NCBI GenBank assembly: GCA_025352665.1
Contig: JANXSM010000062.1
Coordinates: 16,398-80,397, forward strand
Reading direction: 5' to 3'
Length of the DNA: 64,000 nucleotides
Origin: Rhodospirillales bacterium
GTDB lineage: Bacteria; Pseudomonadota; Alphaproteobacteria; Acetobacterales; Acetobacteraceae
Positions 57,215-64,000 of this stretch are shown in pieces. The notes under the pieces were generated by a model. It saw only the letters and a program-made list of their open reading frames with translations. It searched no databases and had not been told where the DNA came from. The stretch's first letter is position 1; every line of letters begins with the position of its first letter. The position numbers and the translations under genes are program-made.

Positions 57215-58482
57215 CCGAACACTCTCCGTCCGGCCTTCCACGTGCCGCGCACACGGCCTTCCAGCGCCCGTCCGTCGAACGGGGTGTTCTGCGACTTGCC
57301 GGCCAGCGTGCCGTCGGTCACCTGCCAGATCTCGTCGAGCGAGAACAGGCAGAGATCGGCCGCAGCCCCGCGGGCCAACGTGCCAGACGCGTCACCCAGC
57401 AGCCGGGCAGGTGAGGCGGTGAGCAGTTCCACTGCACGGGTCAGGCTGATCTGGTCCGAATGCACCTGTGCCAATGTTACGGCGAGCAAGGTCGCAAGCC
57501 CCACTCCACCGGCCGCCGCCTGTGCGAACGGCAGGCGCTTGTCATCGGCATCGCGCGGCTGATGGTCGGAGGCGATCGCATCGATGGTGCCGTCGGCCAG
57601 CCCCGCGACAACAGCGCGCCTGTCCGACTCCGCCCGCAATGGCGGCGACAGCTTGGCGAAGGTGCGAAAATCGCCGATTGCGGTCTCGTTGAGGTCGAAA
57701 TAGGGCGGTGCGGTATCGCATGTCACCCGCAGCCCGCGCGCTTTGGCATCGCGGATCAATGCCAGCGCCTCGCCGGTCGAAACATGGGCGAAATGCACGG
57801 AGCCGCCGGTCAACTCGGCCAGGCGGATGTCGCGCGCCACCAAAATCGCCTCCGCGGCCGCAGGGATCGCCGGCAGCCCGAGCCGCGTCGCCATCTCGCC
57901 CTGGGTGGCCGAGCCTCCGGCGGCCAACTCCGGGTCCTCTGGGTGTTGGATGATGATGGCGCCGAACGCCGCGGCGTAGGCGAGCGCCGTACGCATCAGC
58001 CGGCTGGAGCCGATCGCCCGCGCGCCATCGGTGAACCCGACCGCACCCGCTTCGCGCAACAGCCCGATTTCCGCCAGTTCCTCGCCGCGACAGCCTCGCG
58101 TGGCAGCGCCATAGGGCAGCACAGTGATCCGCCCGGTCTCCTCGCCGCGGGTCCGCAGCAGCCGTACCAGCGCCGGATCGTCGATCGGCGGCCGGCTGTC
58201 CGGCATGGCCGCCACGGTGGTGATGCCGCCGGCAGAGGCGGCCAGCGCGGCGGATGCCACGGTCTCACGATACTCGTAACCGGGCTCGCCGAGCTCCACG
58301 CGCATGTCGACCAGTCCCGGACAGAGCACACAGCCCGCGCCGTCGATGACGGTCACGTCCTCCGGTGCTGTGATGCGGCCGAGATCCGCGATCACCCCGG
58401 CCTGCACCAGAATGGCACCTTGCTGGTCGAGCCCGGAGGCCGGGTCGATCAGCCGCACGTTGTCGATGAGAAAATCAAACAT
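57211..58482 (-). CDS. pyrC: Dihydroorotase-like PyrC without the HxH zinc motif
   Basis: A 423-residue amidohydrolase-fold protein from [20 protein letters not shown]. The family framework is clear: [59 protein letters not shown] and [10 protein letters not shown]. However, the metal-binding H-x-H that normally follows PGxxD is R-V-E here. This matches the alphaproteobacterial and Pseudomonas-type PyrC homologues encoded next to pyrB, some of which are non-catalytic and serve as partners of aspartate transcarbamoylase. A separate active dihydroorotase probably exists elsewhere. It overlaps pyrB by 8 bp. Confidence 0.88.
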   Translation of the reverse strand: MFDFLIDNVRLIDPASGLDQQGAILVQAGVIADLGRITAPEDVTVIDGAGCVLCPGLVDMRVELGEPGYEYRETVASAALAASAGGITTVAAMPDSRPPIDDPALVRLLRTRGEETGRITVLPYGAATRGCRGEELAEIGLLREAGAVGFTDGARAIGSSRLMRTALAYAAAFGAIIIQHPEDPELAAGGSATQGEMATRLGLPAIPAAAEAILVARDIRLAELTGGSVHFAHVSTGEALALIRDAKARGLRVTCDTAPPYFDLNETAIGDFRTFAKLSPPLRAESDRRAVVAGLADGTIDAIASDHQPRDADDKRLPFAQAAAGGVGLATLLAVTLAQVHSDQISLTRAVELLTASPARLLGDASGTLARGAAADLCLFSLDEIWQVTDGTLAGKSQNTPFDGRALEGRVRGTWKAGRRVFG

Positions 58483-59410
58483 TGCGGCGGTTCGCCCGGG
58501 CCAGCACATCGAGCACGGCCATGCGGACCGCAACACCCATTTCCACCTGCTCCTTGATCACACTGCGAACGGGGTCGTCGGCCACCGCGGAATCGATCTC
58601 CACGCCCCGGTTCATCGGACCCGGATGCATCACCAGAGCGTCCGGCTTCGCATGGGAAAGTTTCTCGAAATCAAGCCCATAGAAGCGGAAATACTCGCGC
58701 GCCGAGGGCACCTGCCCGCCGGTCATGCGCTCGCGCTGCAACCGCAGCGCCATCACCACATCGCAATCCCGCAGACCCTGGGCCATGTCGTGGAACACTT
58801 CGACGCCCAGCCTTTCGCATTCCGCGGGGATCAACGTCGGCGGTCCCACCACACGGACCCGGCTGCCCATGGCCGACAACAGATGGATGTTCGAGCGTGC
58901 CACGCGGGAATGCAGCACGTCGCCACAGATTGCGATCTTCAACCCCTCGAGCCGGCCGCGACGCCTGCGGATGGTCAACGCGTCGAGCAGCGCCTGGGTC
59001 GGGTGCTCATGCGTGCCGTCGCCGGCGTTGATGACAGCCGCGTCGACCTTCTGCGCCAGCAGATTGGGCGCCCCCGACTGCGAATGCCTCACCACCAGCA
59101 GGTCGCACATCATGGCGTTCAGGGTGGCTGCGGTGTCGAGCAGCGTCTCGCCCTTGTTCACGCTGCTGGTCGAGACCGACATGTTGATCACATCCGCCCC
59201 CAACCGCTTGCCGGCGAGCTCGAAGCTGGTGCGGGTACGGGTGCTGTCCTCGAAGAACAGATTGATCAGCGTGCGCCCGCGCAAAAGGTCGCGCTGGGTC
59301 TTGCCGGAGCGGTTGAGCAGCACGTAGCTCTCCGCGAGATCTAGCAGGCTGGAGATCTGCGGCGGGTGCATGCCCTCGATCTGCAGCAGATGGCGATTGG
59401 AGACGGCCAC
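58475..59410 (-). CDS. pyrB: Aspartate carbamoyltransferase catalytic chain
   Basis: A 311-residue enzyme for the second step of pyrimidine synthesis, from a GTG at 59408-59410. The carbamoyl-phosphate site [20 protein letters not shown], the loop [47 protein letters not shown] and [13 protein letters not shown] are all intact. No regulatory chain gene (pyrI) is present; the neighbour PyrC probably takes a structural role. It is divergent from trpG. Confidence 0.96.
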   Translation of the reverse strand: MAVSNRHLLQIEGMHPPQISSLLDLAESYVLLNRSGKTQRDLLRGRTLINLFFEDSTRTRTSFELAGKRLGADVINMSVSTSSVNKGETLLDTAATLNAMMCDLLVVRHSQSGAPNLLAQKVDAAVINAGDGTHEHPTQALLDALTIRRRRGRLEGLKIAICGDVLHSRVARSNIHLLSAMGSRVRVVGPPTLIPAECERLGVEVFHDMAQGLRDCDVVMALRLQRERMTGGQVPSAREYFRFYGLDFEKLSHAKPDALVMHPGPMNRGVEIDSAVADDPVRSVIKEQVEMGVAVRMAVLDVLARANRRNV

Positions 59411-59554
59411 GAGTCACTCCAGGTCATTTGACGTGGCGTGCCACAGAGCGGGCCTGTCCTGCAACCTGCGCTGTTTCGGTATCGCGCGAAAGCTTGCTTT
59501 CACCCGGCACTGCTGCGATTTGACCGGCGCCAGGGCCGCACGCAGGATAGCCGC

Positions 59555-60157
59555 ATGATCCTTCTGATCGACAACTACGACAGCTTCACTTTCAACCTCG
59601 TGCACTGCCTCGGCGATCTCGGCGCGGAATGCGAAGTTGTGCGCAACGACCAGATCACCGTGGCCGACGCGCTGGCCCGCAGGCCGGAGGCGATCGTGCT
59701 TTCGCCCGGGCCGTGCACCCCCAATGAAGCGGGCATCTGCCTCGACCTCATCGTCGCAGCCGCAGGCCAGGTGCCGCTGCTCGGCGTCTGTCTCGGCCAC
59801 CAGGCGATTGGCCAGGCCTTCGGCGGCGAGGTGATCCGCGCACCATTCCCCATGCACGGCAAGGTCAGCCCCGTAACCCACGGAAATTCCGATATTTTCG
59901 AAGGTCTCCCGCAACGCTTTGCAGCGACCCGCTATCACAGCCTGATCGTTGCGGCGGAAACCTTGCCCGACTCGCTGGTGGCCACCGCGCATACCGACGA
60001 CGGCCTCATCATGGGCCTGCGGCACCGCAGCCAGCCGATCTACGGCGTGCAATTCCACCCCGAGAGCATCGCCAGCGAGCATGGCCACGACATCCTGCGC
60101 AATTTCCTTGCGCTGGCGCGGGGCGACAACGAAACCCGTGTCAAAGCCGCCGCATGA
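59555..60157 (+). CDS. trpG: Anthranilate synthase component II (glutamine amidotransferase)
   Basis: A 200-residue class I glutaminase starting [20 protein letters not shown]. The nucleophile cysteine is in [17 protein letters not shown], and the catalytic His-Glu in [28 protein letters not shown] is the oxyanion loop. It supplies ammonia to TrpE, and may also serve p-aminobenzoate synthesis. It opens the trpG-trpD-trpC-moaC-moeA cluster; its stop overlaps trpD (ATGA). Confidence 0.96.
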   Translation: MILLIDNYDSFTFNLVHCLGDLGAECEVVRNDQITVADALARRPEAIVLSPGPCTPNEAGICLDLIVAAAGQVPLLGVCLGHQAIGQAFGGEVIRAPFPMHGKVSPVTHGNSDIFEGLPQRFAATRYHSLIVAAETLPDSLVATAHTDDGLIMGLRHRSQPIYGVQFHPESIASEHGHDILRNFLALARGDNETRVKAAA

Positions 60158-61164
60158 GCGGAAATCTGAAGCCGATTCTGGCGCGCCTTGCCGCGGGCGA
60201 AACCATGACCGACGTTGAGTCGGAAGATGCCTTCGCCACGATCATGGCAGGCGAGGCAACACCTGCGCAGATCGCGGGCCTGCTGATGGCGCTGCGCGTG
60301 CGTGGTGAAACCGTGGCGGAACTCACCGGGGCGGTTCGCGCCATGCGCGCCCGCATGCTCGCAGTCGTTGCCCCCGAGGGGGCCATCGACGTGTGCGGCA
60401 CGGGCGGCGACAACGCCGGCACGCTCAACGTGTCGACCGCCGTGACCTTTGTCGTGGCCGGCCTCGGCGTGCCCGTCGCCAAACACGGCAACCGCGCGCT
60501 GAGCTCGCGCACCGGGGGCGCTGATGTGCTCACAAGCCTGGGCGTGAATGTCGACGTGGCGCTGGAGCGGCTGCCCGCCGTGCTGGCCGCCGCAGGGGCT
60601 GCCTTCCTGTTCGCCCCGCGCCACCATGCAGCCCTGCGCCATGCCGCCGGCCCTCGGGTTGAGCTTGGCACGCGCACCATCTTCAATTTGCTCGGCCCCC
60701 TCGCGAACCCCGCTCGCGTCACGCGTCAGCTGACCGGTGTGTTCGCGCCGGTCTGGGCACGGCCGATGGCAGAAACCCTGCGCAATCTCGGCACGACAGA
60801 CGCCTGGATTGTGCACGGGCAAGGGCTCGATGAACTCACCACCGCCGGGGTCAACCACGTCACCTCGCTGCACCGCGGCGAGATCCGCGCGTTCACGCTG
60901 CACGCCGCCGATGCGGGCCTGCCGTCCTCGCCGCTCGCTGCCATCGCTGGCGGTGACCCCGCGGTCAATGCCTCCGCCTTGCTCGATCTGCTGGCTGGTG
61001 CCCCTGGCGCATTCCGCGACACCGTGCTGTTCAACGCCGCAGCAGCCCTTGTGATTGCCGGCAAGGTGGACGAATTGCGTGAGGGTGTGGCACGCGCCGC
61101 ACAGAGCATTGACAGTGGAGCGGCCCTTGCCAGCCTTGAAGCCATGAGACGGGAAACCGCATGA
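60154..61164 (+). CDS. trpD: Anthranilate phosphoribosyltransferase
   Basis: A 336-residue enzyme that attaches phosphoribose to anthranilate. The PRPP/Mg2+ site is [20 protein letters not shown], followed by [39 protein letters not shown] and [20 protein letters not shown]. The C-terminal part has the usual [12 protein letters not shown]. The length is standard. It overlaps trpG and trpC by 4 bp each, indicating translational coupling. Confidence 0.97.
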   Translation: MSGNLKPILARLAAGETMTDVESEDAFATIMAGEATPAQIAGLLMALRVRGETVAELTGAVRAMRARMLAVVAPEGAIDVCGTGGDNAGTLNVSTAVTFVVAGLGVPVAKHGNRALSSRTGGADVLTSLGVNVDVALERLPAVLAAAGAAFLFAPRHHAALRHAAGPRVELGTRTIFNLLGPLANPARVTRQLTGVFAPVWARPMAETLRNLGTTDAWIVHGQGLDELTTAGVNHVTSLHRGEIRAFTLHAADAGLPSSPLAAIAGGDPAVNASALLDLLAGAPGAFRDTVLFNAAAALVIAGKVDELREGVARAAQSIDSGAALASLEAMRRETA

Positions 61165-61982
61165 GTTCGCCTGACCTGCCCGATTACGCCGGCTCCGATG
61201 TATTGGCGCGGATTTGCGCCGACACGTTGACGGAGACCGCGAGGCGTAAGGCCGCCAAACCCTTGGAGACCATCCGCAGCCAGGCGCAATCCGCCGGCCG
61301 CACCCGCGGTTTCGCGCGCCGCCTGCTCGACGTCGCGGCCGAGCGCTACGCGCTGATTGCCGAAATCAAGAAGGCGTCGCCGTCCGGCGGCCTGATCCGC
61401 CCGGATTTCGATCCGGTTTTTCTCGCCCGGGCCTATAAGGCGGGTGGCGCCGCCTGCCTGTCTGTCCTGACCGACGGCCCGCATTTCCAGGGCAGCGCCG
61501 ACCATCTGCGCGCCGCCCGAGCCGCAGTCGACCTTCCGGTGCTGCGCAAGGACTTCATGCTGGAGGCCTGGCAGATCTATGAAAGTCGCGCGATGGGGGC
61601 CGATTGCGTGCTGCTCATCCTGGCATGCCTGACCGACGAGCGTGCCCGCGAGCTCGAGGAAATCGCCTACGCTCTCGATATGGACGTGCTGGCCGAGGTG
61701 CACGACCGCATGGAACTCGAGCGCGCGCTTGCGCTTCAGACCCGCCTGATTGGCATAAACAATCGTAATCTCAAGACGTTGGAGACTGATCTAAAGGTCA
61801 CCTTGGAGCTGGCGCCGCTGGTCCCGCCCGACCGGGTGCTGATCGGCGAGAGTGGCCTTCGCGCGCCGGAGGACCTCGTGCGCCTCGAACGTGCCGGCGT
61901 GCGCTGCTTTTTGGTCGGTGAAAGCCTGATGCGCGCGCCCGATGTCGCCGCCGCCACCCGCGCCCTGCTCGCGCATGAGTGA
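61161..61982 (+). CDS. trpC: Indole-3-glycerol phosphate synthase
   Basis: A 273-residue TIM-barrel enzyme. The catalytic lysine is in [20 protein letters not shown]. Further motifs are [65 protein letters not shown] and [13 protein letters not shown]. It is not fused to TrpF. It overlaps trpD by 4 bp and moaC by 8 bp. Confidence 0.97.
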   Translation: MSSPDLPDYAGSDVLARICADTLTETARRKAAKPLETIRSQAQSAGRTRGFARRLLDVAAERYALIAEIKKASPSGGLIRPDFDPVFLARAYKAGGAACLSVLTDGPHFQGSADHLRAARAAVDLPVLRKDFMLEAWQIYESRAMGADCVLLILACLTDERARELEEIAYALDMDVLAEVHDRMELERALALQTRLIGINNRNLKTLETDLKVTLELAPLVPPDRVLIGESGLRAPEDLVRLERAGVRCFLVGESLMRAPDVAAATRALLAHE

Positions 61983-62448
61983 GCTGACGCATTTCGACGC
62001 GCAGGGCCATGCCGCCATGGTGGACGTGAGCGCCAAGCCTGAAACCGCCCGCAGTGCCACCGCCTGCGCCCGCGTGGTGATGCAGCCCGAAACGCTGGCC
62101 TTGATCCAGACCGGCACCGCCAAGAAGGGCGACGTGCTCGGCGTCGCCCGCCTCGCCGGCATCATGGCCGCCAAGCGTACCGCCGACCTCATCCCGCTGT
62201 GCCATCCACTGCCGATCTCTTCGGTGACCGTGGAGCTCGAACCCCATGCCCCAGGCACCGTCGAGATCTCCGCCACCGTCCGCACCACCGGGCGCACCGG
62301 TGTCGAGATGGAAGCCCTGATGGCGGCCTCCGTCGCTGCGCTGACAGTCTATGACATGGTCAAGGCGGTCGATCGCGGGATGCGCATCGAAGGGCTGCGG
62401 GTGGTGGCGAAATCCGGCGGCAAATCCGGTGATTTCACGCAGGAGTAG
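61975..62448 (+). CDS. moaC: Cyclic pyranopterin monophosphate synthase MoaC
   Basis: A 157-residue enzyme of molybdenum cofactor synthesis that completes ring closure to cPMP after Moa[21 protein letters not shown] is the N-terminal signature. The active site includes [36 protein letters not shown] and the lysines in MVKAVDR and VAKSGGKSG. The ATG at 61975 overlaps trpC by 8 bp, which ties cofactor synthesis to the trp operon, an arrangement common in alphaproteobacteria. Confidence 0.96.
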   Translation: MSELTHFDAQGHAAMVDVSAKPETARSATACARVVMQPETLALIQTGTAKKGDVLGVARLAGIMAAKRTADLIPLCHPLPISSVTVELEPHAPGTVEISATVRTTGRTGVEMEALMAASVAALTVYDMVKAVDRGMRIEGLRVVAKSGGKSGDFTQE

Positions 62449-62454
62449 ACGGCC

Positions 62455-63648
62455 ATGATATCTGTCGACGAAGCGCGCGCACGGGTTCTGGCCGGTCTGC
62501 GCCCGGTCGCAGCCGAGATCGTACCGCTGGCGCAGGCCTGGAGCAGGGTCACCGCAGCCCCGATCGCCGCACGCCTGACCCAGCCGCCGCATGATGTTTC
62601 CGCCATGGACGGCTATGCTGTCAGCACCGCGGCGCCGGGCCCTTACCGGCTCGTGGGGTACGCACCAGCCGGCCACCCCTGGGAAGGGGTGGTGCAGCCG
62701 GGCCAGGCGGTGCGCCTGTTCACCGGGTCGGTCGTGCCGGACGGAGCTGACGCCGTGATCATCCAGGAGGATGTCACTGTCGGTGGCGAAATCGTCGTGA
62801 CTGCCGAGACCATTCGCTCTCGCCAGCACATCCGCGCCCGCGGTCAGGATTTCGCCGAGGGGCAGGTTCTGGTTCCCGCCGGCAGGCGCCTGACCGCGCG
62901 CGATGTGGGCCTCGTCGCAGCCGCCAACCACCCGTGGGTCACCGTGCACCGCCGCCCGCGCATCGCCATCCTCGCCACCGGCGACGAGATCGTGCTGCCC
63001 GGCGAGGCGATTCCCCCTGGTGGCATCGTTAGTTCCAACTCCCACGCGCTGTCCGCCCTCGTTCGCAGCGCCGGCGGCCTGCCTGTGCTGCTGCCGGTGG
63101 CCGCCGACGACACGGACGTGATCGCGCGCGCGGCCGATGCCGCAGCGGGCTGCGACCTGCTGGTCACGACCGGCGGCGCCAGCGTGGGCGATCACGATCT
63201 GGTCGCCAAGGCGCTCGGTGGCCGCGGCCTGGAGCTCGATTTCTGGAAAATCGCCATGCGGCCAGGCAAGCCCCTGATGCACGGCCACCTCGGCGACCTG
63301 CCGCTGCTGGGCCTGCCCGGCAACCCCGTCTCCGCCCTGGTCTGCGCCCTGTTGTTCCTGCGCCCCGCCATCGAAGTGTTGAGCGGCCTGCCCGGGGCGG
63401 CTGCCGCCACCACCCGCGCCACGCTCGGCTCGCCCTTGCTCGCCAACGACCGGCGGACCGATCATCTACGCGCAACGCTGAGCGATGCGAGCGGCGAACT
63501 GATCGCCACCGCGTTTCCGAGCCAGGATTCTGGGCAGATGCGTCTGCTGGCCTCGGCCGATGCGCTGATCCTGCGGGCGCCTCACGCGCCAGCGCTGCCA
63601 GCCGGTGCGGCGGTGGACATCATTCGCCTCGATCAGCAGGGCCTTTAG
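62455..63648 (+). CDS. moeA: Molybdopterin molybdenumtransferase MoeA
   Basis: A 397-residue protein that inserts molybdate into adenylylated molybdopterin. Domain signatures are PPHDVSAMDGYAVS, RLFTGSVVPDGADAVIIQED, IRARGQDFAEGQVL, ILATGDEIVLPGE, VTTGGASVGDHDLV and LLGLPGNPVSALVCALLF. It starts 6 bp after moaC. The TAG stop at 63646-63648 is the first triplet of a repeat element, and an insertion sequence lies beyond. lexA, which often follows moeA in this cluster, is not seen before the window ends. Confidence 0.95.
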   Translation: MISVDEARARVLAGLRPVAAEIVPLAQAWSRVTAAPIAARLTQPPHDVSAMDGYAVSTAAPGPYRLVGYAPAGHPWEGVVQPGQAVRLFTGSVVPDGADAVIIQEDVTVGGEIVVTAETIRSRQHIRARGQDFAEGQVLVPAGRRLTARDVGLVAAANHPWVTVHRRPRIAILATGDEIVLPGEAIPPGGIVSSNSHALSALVRSAGGLPVLLPVAADDTDVIARAADAAAGCDLLVTTGGASVGDHDLVAKALGGRGLELDFWKIAMRPGKPLMHGHLGDLPLLGLPGNPVSALVCALLFLRPAIEVLSGLPGAAAATTRATLGSPLLANDRRTDHLRATLSDASGELIATAFPSQDSGQMRLLASADALILRAPHAPALPAGAAVDIIRLDQQGL

Positions 63649-63750
63649 AGCGGGATGACGTCTGATAGGCGACGTAATCCCGGTCTAGCTCTTTGTTTTC
63701 TCGCGTGATTCAGACCTTTCGGTGATTCCACCTTCGGTCATCACGCTCTA
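63646..63750 (+). repeat. About 105-bp palindromic repeat, copy 6
   Basis: TAGAGCGGGATGACGTC pairs with GACGTAATCCCGGTCTA (two changes), followed by GCTCTTTGTTTTCTCG, GTGATTCAGACCTTTCGGTG and the closing CGGTCATCACGCTCTA. The left TAG is the moeA stop. The right end abuts the insertion sequence without a gap. Confidence 0.92.
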
Positions 63751-64000
63751 GGAGCTTGTCCGAGAATGGGTAAGGGCTCCGTTTGAGACGTAGCTGCTGA
63801 TTGGCGAGCGGCCTCTCGGGCGCGCATCATTGCAAGCGGGCCGTCGTTCAGCTTGTCACGTGTGAGGTCCGGCCCAGCTGGCGTGGTTCAGGCTGTGGCT
63901 CGATGCAGCTTGTTGAGGTTATGGGCGGTGCGGAGCATGGCCCACTCGCCTCGGACGTTGTTGAGGCCTCTGAGCAAGAATTGGCGGAATCCTCTGGCGT
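63751..64000. mobile_element. IS1182-like insertion sequence, one end only
   Basis: From 63751 (GGAGCTTGTCCGAGAATGGG) the sequence is unrelated to the repeat. It leads after about 137 bp of non-coding DNA into the 3' end of a transposase gene on the minus strand. GGAGCTTGTCC is taken as the outer terminal inverted repeat; the other end is outside the window, so the boundary is provisional. Confidence 0.65.
63888..64000 (-). CDS. Transposase, C-terminal fragment (IS1182 family type)
   Basis: The last 36 codons of a gene entering from the right edge read ARGFRQFLLRGLNNVRGEWA then MLRTAHNLNKLHRATA and TGA at 63888-63890. The pattern GFRQFLLRGLxxVRGEWxxxxxAHNLxKL is the conserved C-terminus of IS1182/IS5-superfamily DDE transposases. 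The reading frame is intact as far as it can be followed. The rest lies outside the window. Confidence 0.75.
   Translation of the reverse strand, partial: ARGFRQFLLRGLNNVRGEWAMLRTAHNLNKLHRATA

Noticed and set aside
55488..57254. A 588-residue DprA fusion
   Set aside because: The first 214 residues are an out-of-frame reading of plsY; the GTG at 56612 gives the normal DprA length and a 4-bp overlap.

Overview
The window is a high-GC chromosomal segment of an alphaproteobacterium, most likely a member of the Acetobacteraceae (Rhodospirillales). That placement is an inference from GC-rich coding sequence and from gene blocks familiar in this order: trpG-trpD-trpC-moaC-moeA, pyrB-pyrC-plsY-dprA-topA-rnr, pleD next to rpmG, gapR (DUF2312), DUF1244, coq7, and a CysNC-type sulfate activation fusion. 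No tRNA, rRNA, CRISPR array or prophage is visible. Most genes are housekeeping and tightly packed, with many 1-8 bp start/stop overlaps.

Layout. 1-3.1 kb: a truncated SbmA/BacA-like ABC transporter, a DUF3253 protein, an FAD oxidoreductase and an EAL phosphodiesterase. 3.2-8.1 kb: an HD phosphohydrolase, a large FAD/Fe-S 2-hydroxyacid dehydrogenase and, divergently, a serine-glyoxylate aminotransferase. 8.1-11.4 kb: a DapA-type lyase, poorly characterised small proteins, a GNAT remnant and a zinc-free L36. 11.5-15.8 kb: a glcD-glcE-(small membrane protein)-glcF glycolate oxidase operon. 15.9-20.3 kb: a TPR protein, an AI-2E-type permease, a decayed MazEF-like pair with a coupled UDG-like protein, and trpE. 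20.3-27.9 kb: ppiD, tpiA, secG, pyrG, kdsA, an FKBP and eno. 27.9-32.3 kb: an AT-rich insert with a sulfotransferase and the PAPS-making cysD-cysNC genes. 32.4-41.8 kb: coq7-dsbB, a GST, an ABC exporter, gapR, DUF1244, glycerate kinase, pyruvate kinase, a frameshifted MHS transporter and a methyltransferase. 42.1-58.5 kb: pleD, rpmG, an aspartyl protease, glgX, a chemoreceptor, an S41 protease, rnr, topA, dprA, plsY and pyrCB. 59.5-63.6 kb: trpGDC-moaC-moeA, followed by a repeat element and the end of an IS1182-like insertion sequence that runs off the window.

How the genes fit together. Several enzymes form a coherent C2/C3 route: glycolate oxidase (GlcDEF) makes glyoxylate, serine-glyoxylate aminotransferase turns it into glycine while producing hydroxypyruvate, and glycerate 2-kinase, enolase and pyruvate kinase take glycerate to pyruvate. 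Hydroxypyruvate reductase is not in the window. The sulfotransferase with its own PAPS supply looks like a transferred surface- or metabolite-sulfation cassette.

The most unusual non-genic signal is a family of about 105-bp repeats. Their ends carry TAG triplets that serve as the stop codons of the adjoining genes, sometimes on both strands at once, and they contain a hairpin plus T-rich tract resembling an intrinsic terminator. A second stem-loop family with a conserved TTGACGCA...TGTGTCAAC core occurs twice. I did not find a clearly novel multi-gene defence or biosynthetic system. The best candidates for new biology are the repeat family, the sulfotransferase with its unassigned N-terminal domain, and the LPTW-repeat upstream ORF.
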